From JABMRP01 sp964444795 (GTDB lineage: Bacteria > Planctomycetota > Planctomycetia > Pirellulales > Thermoguttaceae), in contig CAYUIQ010000004.1 in the NCBI GenBank assembly GCA_964444795.1, positions 1 to 64,000 of the forward strand: a stretch of DNA of 64,000 nucleotides. The letters are read 5' to 3'. The notes under the pieces were generated by a model. It did not search any database. It was given only the letters and a program-made list of their open reading frames with translations, and was not told where the DNA came from. The position numbers and the translations under genes were made by a program. Shown one piece after another: positions 43,186 through 51,796 of this stretch; positions within the stretch are counted from its first letter, which is position 1; each line of letters begins with the position of its first letter.

Positions 43186-43230
43186 CCATCGGTTTGCCGC
43201 TTTCCCTCGGATGAGTTTTTTGGGAAGGAC
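43186..43230. repeat. 45-bp dispersed repeat, copy 1
   Basis: Begins CCATCGGTTTGCCGC and ends TGGGAAGGAC. A second copy at 57291-57335 matches 42 of 45 bases. It lies between the DUF3326 gene and the HzsA-related gene, with a run of nine G about 45 bases further on. Confidence 0.7.
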
Positions 43231-43367
43231 AGGCGAAAAAATGCCGAGAAATTCACCAGGCGCTAGACACAAGGGGGGGGGGCGATGTTAAGATAGGAGT
43301 CGCGTCATGCCTGGAACGACTTCAGGCTCAAACCCAATGGGAAATATCGGCGGAAAGGTGTTCTGGC

Positions 43368-46300
43368 ATGTTTCAACGTCTTCTTCTGGTTCTTACCGCG
43401 GCAGTTCTGCTTGGCGCCTCACCGGCTTCCGCCGAGACACCCGGCGATGAGCCGTCGCTTCGCTCGCAGCTTGATTTCCCGTTGCTCTTCACGAAGCGGC
43501 GGAATATCCAAGGGATCCACATCTACGATACCTATTACAAATGGTTCCCCGGCGGCGGCATCTACGTGCTGGAGAATCCGTCCGACCCGCCCGAAAAACA
43601 TCGCATCCGAACCGTCATCGATCCGCAGTCGAAGGAAACGCTCGGCGAGGGAATGTACTGGCAGCCCGAGCTTTCCTACGACGCGAAGCGCCTGCTCTTC
43701 TGTCATAAAGGGACGGCCAGCGGCAGCACGAGTATTTACGAGATCGGCATCGACGGCACCGGGCTGAAGCGACTGACCAACCCGTGCGATTGCGAACGCG
43801 AGTATCATGGCCGAGGCGGCGGGGTCCACGATTTCGGGCCCAGCTACCTCCCCGACGGGCGGATCGTCTTCACCTCGAACCGCTACAGCAGCCTGATCCC
43901 TTGCGCCAACGAAGGCTCCGACATCTTGCATACGATGAACGCCGACGGCTCGGACATTCGCGCGATCTCCGTCAACTGCGAAACCGAATTCGACCCGACC
44001 GTGATGGAAGACGGGCGGATCCTCTTCGGACGCTGGGAGTACGTCGACAAGACGGCGCTGACGGTGCAGTCGCTTTGGACCGTCTATCCGGACGGTACGA
44101 ACGAGACGGCGACTTACGCGAACAACATGGTCTTTCCCGAAGCGATCCTCGATCCGCGTCAGGTGCCGGGCGACCGATACCTCATCGTTGGTAGTTTCAC
44201 GCCGCACAACTCGCCGCCACGCGGAGCGGTGGCGATGATCGACACGCGGATGGGCAAGAACGACCCGGCCGCGATCCACAACTTCGACACGCCGAATGAT
44301 CCGACAAACAATCGGGGCAGTTCGTGCGACCCTTATCCTCTCTCGAAAGACACGATCCTTTACAGCGGAAAAAGCGGCCCGTTCAACGCGATCATGATGG
44401 TCAATAAGGAGGGGCAGCGTGAAGTGATCCTCGCCGATGCGACGATCGACCTGCACGCGCCGATTCCGGTCCGCCCGCGACCTCTCCCCAGATTGAAGCG
44501 GGACTTGACCGACCGGAGCAAGACGACCGGCAAGTTCTTCGTCCAGGACATCTACGAGGGGATGCCCGAGGTGAAGCCAGGGACGGTCAAGTATCTCCGC
44601 GTGTTGGAGGACACGAGTCGAACGAGTCCGACGCCGGGCGGAAGCCCCGTCAATCAGACGTTTCTCGTCTCGTCGGCCCTGTCATTTACGATGAAGGACT
44701 ACATGGGGGTCGTGCCGGTCGAGCCGGATGGAAGCGTTTACTTCGAGGTGCCTTCCGGTCGGGCGGTCTTCTTCCAGGCTCTCGACGCCGAAGGGCGCTG
44801 TGTCCGAAGTATGCGAACATTCATCCAGGCGGTCCCCGGGACGACGCGTGCTTGCATCGGCTGTCATGAAAACAAGCGGTCGGCCTACGCCCCGAGGAAG
44901 ACGGCGGCAATGGCGATCGGGCGACCGGTGAGTCGGCTTCAAGACGAATCGTGGGGCTCCGGCCCGATTGTCTACACCGAACAAATCCAGCCGATCTTTG
45001 ATCGTCATTGCGTTTCGTGCCATGGCGGCGAGGAGGGAATCGCCGCCGGGCTCGACCTGACGGGCGGTTGGACCGAGCTTTTCAACATCTCGTACGAGCA
45101 TCTCTCGAATCGACGCGAGGTTCAGTACAAAGCGCCGGTCATCGGCGGCATCGATTGCATGAACGGCACGTCGTACTACTCGTCGACGATCCTGCCCTCC
45201 TACTCGCACGGCAGTGGCAAGTCGCTCCTGACCGACATCCTGGTCGATAAGGCGAAGGGGCATGAAAAACGATTCGATCTGCCGCGCGCCCAGCGCGACT
45301 TGGTGCTGGCGTGGATGGATTCCAACGGCCAATTCGGCGGCACCTGGGATTACGTCCAGAGTGGTTTTTACGCCGCCGGGTGGAAGCAGACCAGGGCGAG
45401 CCTTGAAGGCGTCATGGAGAAAGCGAGTTGTGTGACTTGTCATCCGCGCGGCGACTTTGAGGTCGACTGGTTCAACCTTCAACGGCCCGAGTTGAGCCGG
45501 ATTCTCCGCGCCCCGCTCGAAAAGGGCGACGAAGGCTTCGGCCTGGGGCTCTGTCGCGAGAGGAAAGCCGACACGAATTTCAAACGGCTTCGGATGATGA
45601 CTTCCGGCGGATACCAACACGCGGTCAAACCGCTCTCCTGGTTCCCCGCCCAGGAGTGGAAGGAGTGGGACGAAAGTGGTCAGCCGCTGGTGACCTTCAA
45701 GTCGACCGAAGACGCGATCTACCAGGAGATGCTCGCGATCATCCAGCAAGGCCGTCAGGCGGCGCTTGCCACACCGCGTCTTGACATGCCCGGTGCCCAG
45801 GTGGTCGCGGGCACCTGGCGAAAGATCGTACCGCGTCCTCTCCCGAAGGAACTGCCCAAGCTATCGGCCAATCTCGACGGCGAGGCCATGGTACACCTTG
45901 CCTGGCAGCGCAACACACGAACGTGGGGACTTGCGTTCGAGATTCACCGTGGCGACAAGGCGGACTTTACCCCATCGGCCGACACGCTACAGACCGAGAC
46001 TCGATTGTTTCGATGGCGTGACCCGGAGGCCAAGGGAGGCCCGACCCATTATGCGATCGTGCTGAAGGACGAGCAGGGCAAGAGCAGCGAGCCGATTCGC
46101 GCGTCGATCGTCGTCCCACCGCCGAAGCCGCCCGAGCCGGTTGCCGAGCTCGAAGCAACGGACAAAATCGGCGGCGTGCGACTTGCCTGGCCTGTCGATC
46201 CGCCCAGCAGCCTGCGATATCGCGTCTACCGAGGGCCTGCTGATGGCGGTGAGTTCACCTCCCTAAACGAGACGCCGTTGGCCGGCGGCCCATTCGAGGA

Positions 46301-46970
46301 CACGACCGGCGAGGAGGGGATCGCCTACCGCTATCATGTGCGAGCGGTCAGCGCAAGGGGAGGGGAGAGCAAGCCGTCGCCCGAAGCCACCGGCATGGCG
46401 AAGCCTTGGCCCAAGGGGCCGGTGCTCGATATGCCGCTGGCTCAGAACGTCGAAGGCAAAACCTTCGATGACAAGCAAGTGACCGGCCGGCTTGTCGGGG
46501 CCGCCAAGATCAGCGAGGGGGCGCTCGATCTGACCGGTGGCGGATATCTCCGGGTGGAGAACTCGGATCAGAGATTCGATCTTGCGGAAATGATCTCGGT
46601 CGAGTGTTCGGTCTATCTGACGAAGCCGGGCACGATGCCGGTCATTCTCAGCCATGGGGAATGGCAGCGAGCGGGCTGGTTTGTGCAGTCGATCAGCGGC
46701 GGTTGGCGCTGGCACGTCGGCGGAACGGACTGCGACGGCGGTCGTTCGGTGACCGGCCAATGGATTCACCTGCGAGCGACGTATGACGGCAAGGCCGCGC
46801 GGCTCTACCAGGATGGCAAGCTGGTCGGCGATGTCCCGTGCCGTCCAAACCTCGCTCCGTACTCGGCTCCACTCATGATAGGCCAATACACGGCCAGGCA
46901 AAATCCGGAATTCCAAACCACTGGCCGGATGAAGAATGTCAGGATCTATCGCGGACGAATCGGGCAGTAG
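43368..46970 (+). CDS. HzsA-related multihaem protein with propeller and LamG-like domain
   Basis: 1200 residues; signal peptide ends at SASAE. An N-terminal TolB-like propeller (about 40-400, with YDAKRLLFCHKG, IDGTGLKRLT, GRIVFTSNRYSS) precedes a region with three haem c motifs: CIGCH (496-500), CVSCH (548-552) and CVTCH (688-692). FN3-like beta domains (about 850-1010) and a LamG-like domain (about 1030-1195, WIHLRATYDGKAARLYQDGKLVGD) close the protein. Propeller plus C-x2-CH order resembles the alpha subunit of hydrazine synthase of anammox bacteria, and such HzsA-related proteins are widespread in planctomycetes that do not make hydrazine. No HzsBC partner is present here, so hydrazine synthesis is not implied; a periplasmic redox role is likely. 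Confidence 0.85.
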   Translation: MFQRLLLVLTAAVLLGASPASAETPGDEPSLRSQLDFPLLFTKRRNIQGIHIYDTYYKWFPGGGIYVLENPSDPPEKHRIRTVIDPQSKETLGEGMYWQPELSYDAKRLLFCHKGTASGSTSIYEIGIDGTGLKRLTNPCDCEREYHGRGGGVHDFGPSYLPDGRIVFTSNRYSSLIPCANEGSDILHTMNADGSDIRAISVNCETEFDPTVMEDGRILFGRWEYVDKTALTVQSLWTVYPDGTNETATYANNMVFPEAILDPRQVPGDRYLIVGSFTPHNSPPRGAVAMIDTRMGKNDPAAIHNFDTPNDPTNNRGSSCDPYPLSKDTILYSGKSGPFNAIMMVNKEGQREVILADATIDLHAPIPVRPRPLPRLKRDLTDRSKTTGKFFVQDIYEGMPEVKPGTVKYLRVLEDTSRTSPTPGGSPVNQTFLVSSALSFTMKDYMGVVPVEPDGSVYFEVPSGRAVFFQALDAEGRCVRSMRTFIQAVPGTTRACIGCHENKRSAYAPRKTAAMAIGRPVSRLQDESWGSGPIVYTEQIQPIFDRHCVSCHGGEEGIAAGLDLTGGWTELFNISYEHLSNRREVQYKAPVIGGIDCMNGTSYYSSTILPSYSHGSGKSLLTDILVDKAKGHEKRFDLPRAQRDLVLAWMDSNGQFGGTWDYVQSGFYAAGWKQTRASLEGVMEKASCVTCHPRGDFEVDWFNLQRPELSRILRAPLEKGDEGFGLGLCRERKADTNFKRLRMMTSGGYQHAVKPLSWFPAQEWKEWDESGQPLVTFKSTEDAIYQEMLAIIQQGRQAALATPRLDMPGAQVVAGTWRKIVPRPLPKELPKLSANLDGEAMVHLAWQRNTRTWGLAFEIHRGDKADFTPSADTLQTETRLFRWRDPEAKGGPTHYAIVLKDEQGKSSEPIRASIVVPPPKPPEPVAELEATDKIGGVRLAWPVDPPSSLRYRVYRGPADGGEFTSLNETPLAGGPFEDTTGEEGIAYRYHVRAVSARGGESKPSPEATGMAKPWPKGPVLDMPLAQNVEGKTFDDKQVTGRLVGAAKISEGALDLTGGGYLRVENSDQRFDLAEMISVECSVYLTKPGTMPVILSHGEWQRAGWFVQSISGGWRWHVGGTDCDGGRSVTGQWIHLRATYDGKAARLYQDGKLVGDVPCRPNLAPYSAPLMIGQYTARQNPEFQTTGRMKNVRIYRGRIGQ

Positions 46971-47284
46971 GATCGAGGCGCAACTGGAGCCACCTTCCGT
47001 CCTCCTCCAAGATGCGCCCTCCGTCGATCCCCGCATCAGCCAGCCATTGCCGCATGGCCGCTTTCTCGATCGGGCGCACCTTGGAACACATCACAGCAGC
47101 GACAAAACCGCCCATTATCGCCGCTTGCCACCAGCAGGACCTTGCGGGCACGGGCACGAACGGTTGACGCGGCCGGCACGTTCGGATTACGCTATTTGGG
47201 TGGCAGTTGTGCCGTTCCGCATAAAGTATCACCCGCGTGACGCGGGTAAACGAAAAGCGAAAGAACCTAGGTGGAGCCAACGCC
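46971..47284. other. 314-bp gap with a hairpin before the first DegT gene
   Basis: ACCCGCG-TGA-CGCGGGT (47231-47247) is a perfect hairpin 37 bases upstream of the DegT start and may be an operator or an mRNA structure. On the minus strand a frame across about 46940-47130 reads as plausible protein (VRPIEKAAMRQWLADAGIDG) and may be a gene remnant, but no family was recognised. Confidence 0.45.
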
Positions 47285-48634
47285 ATGGAAAACGATCTGA
47301 CACGACGTGGATTTGTACGAGCCGCAGCGGCGGGTTCTGCCGCACTGACCTGGCTGGGCGCCCGCGGAGCGACGACGGCGTTCGCCGCCGAGGCCGACAA
47401 GCCGGCCTTGCTCGGAGGCACACCCGTACACAAGGGCGGCTGGCCCAAATGGCCCGAGTGGCGCGAGTCGTGGGAGCCGGAAATCGTCGACGTGCTGCGC
47501 AGCGGCCGATGGTGCAGTGGCGGCGGCAGCGGCAAGGTGGGCGAGTTCGAGCAGGCCTACGCGAAGATCCACGGCGCCAAGCGCTGCGTGGCCACCGCCA
47601 GCGGCACCACCGCGCTGCTCACGGCCCTGCACGTCATGGGCGTCGACGCCGGCGACGAAGTGATCATCTCACCCTACACCTTCATCGCCACGTACAACGT
47701 GGTCCTGATGCACAAGGCCCTGCCGGTGTTCGCCGACACTGATCCGGCCACGCTGACAATGGACCCGGCTTCGATCGAGAGTCGGATCACCGACCGAACC
47801 CGGGCTATCGTGCCGGTGCATATCTACGGCATGCCCTGTGACATGGACCCGATCAACGCCATCGCCAAGAAGCACAACCTGGCCGTCATTGAGGACGCCT
47901 GTCAGGCATGGCTAGGCGAGTACAAGGGCAAAAAGTGCGGCACGCTGGCCGATCTGGGCTGCTTCAGCTTCCAGAACTCCAAGCACATCCCCGCGGGTGA
48001 CGGTGGGGCCGTCACCACCAACAGCGACGACTTGGCCGACCGCTGTCTGGCCTACCACAATTGCGGCCGCGCCACCGGGAGCTTCAAGGGCAGCGGCTGC
48101 TTCAGCCGCGGCACCAACTACCGCATGATGCACTATGCGGCCGCGCTGCTCCGGCAGCAAATCGACAAGCTCGTGACGGAGACCAAGCGGCGGCAGGAGA
48201 ACGCCGACTATCTGACGGCCGGCCTGAAGGAGATTCCCGGCATCCAGCCCGCGCGTCTGCCGGAAGACAGCCGCGCCGTTTGGCATCTCTACGCATTCCG
48301 ATACGACGCGGCCCAGTTCAACGGTCTGCCGCGCGGCAAGTTCATCAAGGCCCTCCAGGCCGAAGGCATCCCCTGCGGCGGCGGCTATCACGAACAGTAC
48401 TACGACGGCCTGCTCGACGAGGCGATCAACTCGCGAGGCTTCCAGCGTCTCTTCTCCGCCGGGCGGCTGAAAGCCTATCGCGACAGCTTCGGGGAGCTCA
48501 AAGGCAACAAGCAAGTTTGTGAGACGACCGTCGGGATGTTCCAGACTCTGCTCCTAGCCGACCGCGGTGACATGGATCACATCGTCGAGGCGGTTCGCAG
48601 AATCCAGGCCCACAGCGCCGCGCTGGCGACGTGA
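47285..48634 (+). CDS. Tat-exported DegT/DnrJ/EryC1/StrS-family protein (1)
   Basis: 449 residues from ATG 47285 (AGGTGGAG upstream). The N terminus has a Tat signal, LTRRGFVRAAAAGSAALTWLGARG. The rest is a sugar aminotransferase fold with PLP enzyme features: ATASGTTALLTALHVMGV (about 102-119), DEVIISPYTFIATYN, AIVPVHIYGMPCDMDPI, VIEDACQAWLGEYKGKKCG and the Lys of FSFQNSKHIPAGDGG that would bind PLP. DegT enzymes normally act in the cytoplasm on nucleotide sugars. Export with cofactor bound by Tat is unusual but recurs in planctomycetes. A paralogue follows 50 bases downstream. Confidence 0.87.
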   Translation: MENDLTRRGFVRAAAAGSAALTWLGARGATTAFAAEADKPALLGGTPVHKGGWPKWPEWRESWEPEIVDVLRSGRWCSGGGSGKVGEFEQAYAKIHGAKRCVATASGTTALLTALHVMGVDAGDEVIISPYTFIATYNVVLMHKALPVFADTDPATLTMDPASIESRITDRTRAIVPVHIYGMPCDMDPINAIAKKHNLAVIEDACQAWLGEYKGKKCGTLADLGCFSFQNSKHIPAGDGGAVTTNSDDLADRCLAYHNCGRATGSFKGSGCFSRGTNYRMMHYAAALLRQQIDKLVTETKRRQENADYLTAGLKEIPGIQPARLPEDSRAVWHLYAFRYDAAQFNGLPRGKFIKALQAEGIPCGGGYHEQYYDGLLDEAINSRGFQRLFSAGRLKAYRDSFGELKGNKQVCETTVGMFQTLLLADRGDMDHIVEAVRRIQAHSAALAT

Positions 48635-48683
48635 GCCATTGAAAGAACGTATGTAGATTCCGTCAAGGTGAAAGGACAGTCCG

Positions 48684-50051
48684 ATGAATCAACCGATGAA
48701 GAACCGTCGCGAGTTCCTGGCGACCGTCGGCGCCGCGGGCGCCGCGTCGATGCTCGTGGGATCGGATGGGACCCGAGCGAGCCTTGCCGCCGAAGGCCGT
48801 GAGAAGCTTGCGATCGAGGGGGGGACGCCGGTGCGGAAAACCCCGCTTCACTCTCAGCCCTACGGGCCTCAGTTCTACGACGAGGTCGAGAAGCGGGAAC
48901 TCGTCGAGGTCCTCGATTCGAGGTCTCCCTTCCGCTGGCGGGGCGGAGGCTCAAAGGTCCTCCAGTTCGAGAAGTCCTACGCGGAGCACCTCGGTGTGAA
49001 GCATGCCCTCGGCGTAACTTCCGGGACGACGGCCCTGTTCACCGCCATGGCGGCGCTCGAAATCGGGCCCGGCGACGAGGTCATTCTTCCCGCCTGGACC
49101 TGGTACGCCGACTACGATGCGATCGTCCTTTCGGGAGCCTTGCCGGTCTTCGCCGAGATCGACGAGTCGCTGGCCATTGATCCGGGGGGCATCGAGCATC
49201 GGATCACGCCGCGCACCAAGGCGATCGTACCCAGCCACCTTCAGGGAGGCACGGCCGACATGGCCCCGATCCTCGCGATCGCACGCAGGCACAAACTCCG
49301 CGTGGTGGAAGACTGCGCCCAATGCTGTGGAGGACGCTACAAGGGGAAGTACGTCGGCTCGGTGGGCGACATCGGAATCAACAGCTTTCAACTCAGCAAG
49401 ACCATCACCTCGGGCGAGGGCGGCGCCGTGGTCTCCAACGATTCGGAACTCTTCGAGCGCGCCGTCCGCTTCCACGACGTCGGCGTGGTCCGCTCGCCCT
49501 ACAAGGAGTCCCTCGGCGGCGGCCTGTTGGCGGCCTTCGCCTCGTGCAACTTCCGCATGAACGAGTTCACCGGAGCGGTCCTCAAGGGGCAGGTCCAGAA
49601 GTTGGAGACAATCTGCTCGCGACTCCGCGCCAACAGCCGCAAGGTCCGCGAAGGCATCGCCGACCTGCCGGGGCTGAAACTACGCAAGACGCCGGACCAG
49701 GAGGGGGATCTGGGCGTCACGGTCTTCCTGGACCACGGCACCCGGCAGCGGCGTGACCGCTTCTTGCGGGCCCTTCGAGCGGAGGGAATCTCGGCCTCGG
49801 GCCCGGGCGGTTCGGTGATCTTGCCGATCGACCAGCGGATCGAGAAGAAGGCGACCGTCCACCCCGACTGGCCCTCCTTCAACAGCCCCCAGGGAAAGGC
49901 GATCCGCTACGGAGCCGAGTCCTGCCCCCGTACCATCGATATCATCAACCGCTTCGGTGGCGTGATCATGGATCCCAACTTCACCGATGAGGACCTGAGC
50001 GACATCGTCCGGGCGATCCGCAAGGTTTACTCGGCCATGGGACCGGCTTAG
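48684..50051 (+). CDS. Tat-exported DegT/DnrJ/EryC1/StrS-family protein (2)
   Basis: 455 residues. Tat-type signal NRREFLATVGAAGAASMLVGSDG. PLP-fold segments: GVTSGTTALFTAMAALEIG, DEVILPAWTWYADYDAIV, AIVPSHLQGGTADMAPILAIARRH, VVEDCAQCCGGRYKGKYVG and the presumed PLP lysine in NSFQLSKTITSGEGGAV. It diverges from the upstream copy enough that the two probably have different substrates or form a heteromer. The gene ends just before a cluster of 19-bp palindromes. Confidence 0.87.
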   Translation: MNQPMKNRREFLATVGAAGAASMLVGSDGTRASLAAEGREKLAIEGGTPVRKTPLHSQPYGPQFYDEVEKRELVEVLDSRSPFRWRGGGSKVLQFEKSYAEHLGVKHALGVTSGTTALFTAMAALEIGPGDEVILPAWTWYADYDAIVLSGALPVFAEIDESLAIDPGGIEHRITPRTKAIVPSHLQGGTADMAPILAIARRHKLRVVEDCAQCCGGRYKGKYVGSVGDIGINSFQLSKTITSGEGGAVVSNDSELFERAVRFHDVGVVRSPYKESLGGGLLAAFASCNFRMNEFTGAVLKGQVQKLETICSRLRANSRKVREGIADLPGLKLRKTPDQEGDLGVTVFLDHGTRQRRDRFLRALRAEGISASGPGGSVILPIDQRIEKKATVHPDWPSFNSPQGKAIRYGAESCPRTIDIINRFGGVIMDPNFTDEDLSDIVRAIRKVYSAMGPA

Positions 50052-50060
50052 GCGCCGTGG

Positions 50061-50184
50061 GGCACGTTTCCAACGTGCCGGTCTCTTGGTCAAATAGGGT
50101 GTCGGATGTTTATGATGTATCCTGGCGAACCAGCAAGCACGTTGGAAACGTGCCTGACAACCCAAGGCACGTTGAAAACGTGCC
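50061..50184. repeat. Three copies of a 19-bp palindrome in 124 bp
   Basis: GGCACGTTTCCAACGTGCC (50061-50079) recurs in near-identical form, reversed, as GCACGTTGGAAACGTGC (50137-50153) and GGCACGTTGAAAACGTGCC (50166-50184). They sit between the second DegT gene and the Gfo/Idh/MocA gene. They may form mRNA hairpins, be REP-like repeats or bind a protein. Confidence 0.8.
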
Positions 50185-50242
50185 CCACGTTAAGAAAGGC
50201 GGGGCGCTTCGCCGAACGGAAAACCGACAATAGGAGACTCCA

Positions 50243-51682
50243 ATGACACTCAGTCGAAATATCTCGCGGCGCCGACTACTGGGGCGAGGGTTGGGCGCCG
50301 CCGCCGCGGGAATCGGCCTGCCGCTGTTCATCTCGTGTCGGCAATCGCCGGCTGTGGGGCCAAGCAGCCCGAACGTAACTCCGGAGGTGGAAGAGACGAC
50401 TCCAAGCCCCAACGATCAGGTCGGCGTGGGGGTTATCGGATGCGGACGACGCAATGGACAGCTTGTCACGGGAGTCGGGGGGCAGGGGAAGCTTCCCCCG
50501 TACGCCCGTATCGTCGCCGTGGCCGATTTCAACAAGAGACGGGCCGACCAGTGGGCGGCCAAGTACGAGTGCCCGGCCTATCAGGAGTACCGCGAGCTGC
50601 TCGAGAACAAGGACGTGGACGTCATCATCTACGCCACGCCGGAGCATTGGCACTACCTGCCCTGCATCCATGCCGTCCAGGCGGGCAAGGACGTCTACGG
50701 TGAACAGCCCTTAAGCCATACCATCCGCGAGGGGCGGGTCATGGCCGACGCGGTCCGAAAATACCGGCGCGTGTTCCAAACCGGGGAACAGCAGCGATCC
50801 CACCCGATGACGCGTAAAGCCGTGGAACTGATCCTCAACGGGCGCATCGGCAAGGTGCATACGGTCATCGGTTACAACTATCCCAGCCCTTACGAGTGCA
50901 ACTTCCCCGCCCAGCCAATCCCCGACGGGTTGGATTGGGACCGCTGGTGCGGGCCGAACGAAGTCGTGCCCTATCACACAGACCTTTACCTGTCGCGGGT
51001 ACCTTACCTCCGGAGGGGTTACCGGGCTCGGCCGGCGGAGAAATACGCAATCGGCCCGGGCTGGATGTCGTTTAGGCCCTATTCGGGAGGCGAACTGGCC
51101 AACTGGGGCTGCCACGGATTGAGCATGGTCCAATGGGCGCTGGCAGTGGACCGCAGCGGTCCGGTCGAGGTTTGGGTGGAGCCGGCCGAGAAGCTCCCCA
51201 AGGTCGTCTACGACAACCCGGAACTCCGCGAGCGTGGCGACGCCCTTTGCAGCAAGAGCATCATCCACTACCGATTCGCCAGCGGCGTGGTGCTGAAGCT
51301 TTCCGGAACCGACCCGCGGCTCGGAGGCGGGGGGACCTTCATCGGCGAGCGGGGCAAGATCACGGTCTTTCGCGAGGGCTATGAATGCGATCCGGTGGGC
51401 CTCGACGAAGACCCGCTTCCGGCCGGCGCGACTCGCGTCTACCGCAATGACCACCACATGGGCAACTTCTTCCGCTGCGTGCGCTCGCGCAAAGACCCGA
51501 TCATGGACGTGGAAAACGCGCATCGCGTGGCCACCTTGTGCCATCTGGGCAATATCGCCCGCTGGCTAGGACGCCCTCTCAAGTGGGACCCGGAAAAGGA
51601 GGTCTTCCCCGGAGACGACGAAGCGAACACGTATCTCGATTGCCCGAAACGCAAGGGCTACGAACTGCCCGATCAGGTGTAG
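50243..51682 (+). CDS. Exported Gfo/Idh/MocA-family oxidoreductase with EQP in place of EKP
   Basis: 479 residues; TAGGAG precedes ATG 50243. Twin-arginine-type start (ISRRRLLGRGLGAAAAGIGLP) with a possible lipobox FISC at about 27-30. NAD(P)-binding Rossmann motif VGVGVIGCGRRNGQL (about 57-71), ADFNKRRADQWA, and the conserved ATPEHWHYLPCIHAVQAGKDVYGEQPL segment. In the family this reads EKP, with a catalytic lysine; here it is Gln. The C-terminal beta-sheet domain and GGELANWGCHGLSMVQWAL are intact. Substrate unknown; likely periplasmic sugar or inositol derivative (inference from family). Confidence 0.87.
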   Translation: MTLSRNISRRRLLGRGLGAAAAGIGLPLFISCRQSPAVGPSSPNVTPEVEETTPSPNDQVGVGVIGCGRRNGQLVTGVGGQGKLPPYARIVAVADFNKRRADQWAAKYECPAYQEYRELLENKDVDVIIYATPEHWHYLPCIHAVQAGKDVYGEQPLSHTIREGRVMADAVRKYRRVFQTGEQQRSHPMTRKAVELILNGRIGKVHTVIGYNYPSPYECNFPAQPIPDGLDWDRWCGPNEVVPYHTDLYLSRVPYLRRGYRARPAEKYAIGPGWMSFRPYSGGELANWGCHGLSMVQWALAVDRSGPVEVWVEPAEKLPKVVYDNPELRERGDALCSKSIIHYRFASGVVLKLSGTDPRLGGGGTFIGERGKITVFREGYECDPVGLDEDPLPAGATRVYRNDHHMGNFFRCVRSRKDPIMDVENAHRVATLCHLGNIARWLGRPLKWDPEKEVFPGDDEANTYLDCPKRKGYELPDQV

Positions 51683-51683
51683 G

Positions 51684-51760
51684 AAAAAAAGGGGGACAGG
51701 TCCAATTTGTGCGAAACACCCTTCGGGCCGTTCCGGCAAATTGGACTATCCCCTTTTCCC
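51684..51760. repeat. REP-like hairpin, GGGGACAGGTCC type
   Basis: An imperfect inverted repeat: left arm AAAAAAGGGGGACAGGTCC-AATTTG (51685-51709), right arm CAAATTGGAC-TATCCCCTTTTCCC (51737-51760), with a smaller GC hairpin inside. GGGGACAG-type palindromes of this form are commonly linked to RAYT transposases (IS200-like), none of which is here. It begins 2 bases after the Gfo/Idh/MocA stop and may also act as its terminator. Confidence 0.65.
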
Positions 51761-51796
51761 GGAATCACGCATTACCATTTAGGGAGGAGCAAACTG

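Noticed and set aside
43368..46970. Hydrazine synthase and an anammox origin
   Set aside because: Only an HzsA-related chain is present, with an extra haem motif and extra domains, and no HzsB, HzsC or hydrazine dehydrogenase genes nearby.
46939..47535. Minus-strand ORF upstream of and into the first DegT gene
   Set aside because: Most of it is antisense to a clear DegT gene; only a short stretch looks protein-like and no family was recognised, so it is noted only as a possible remnant.
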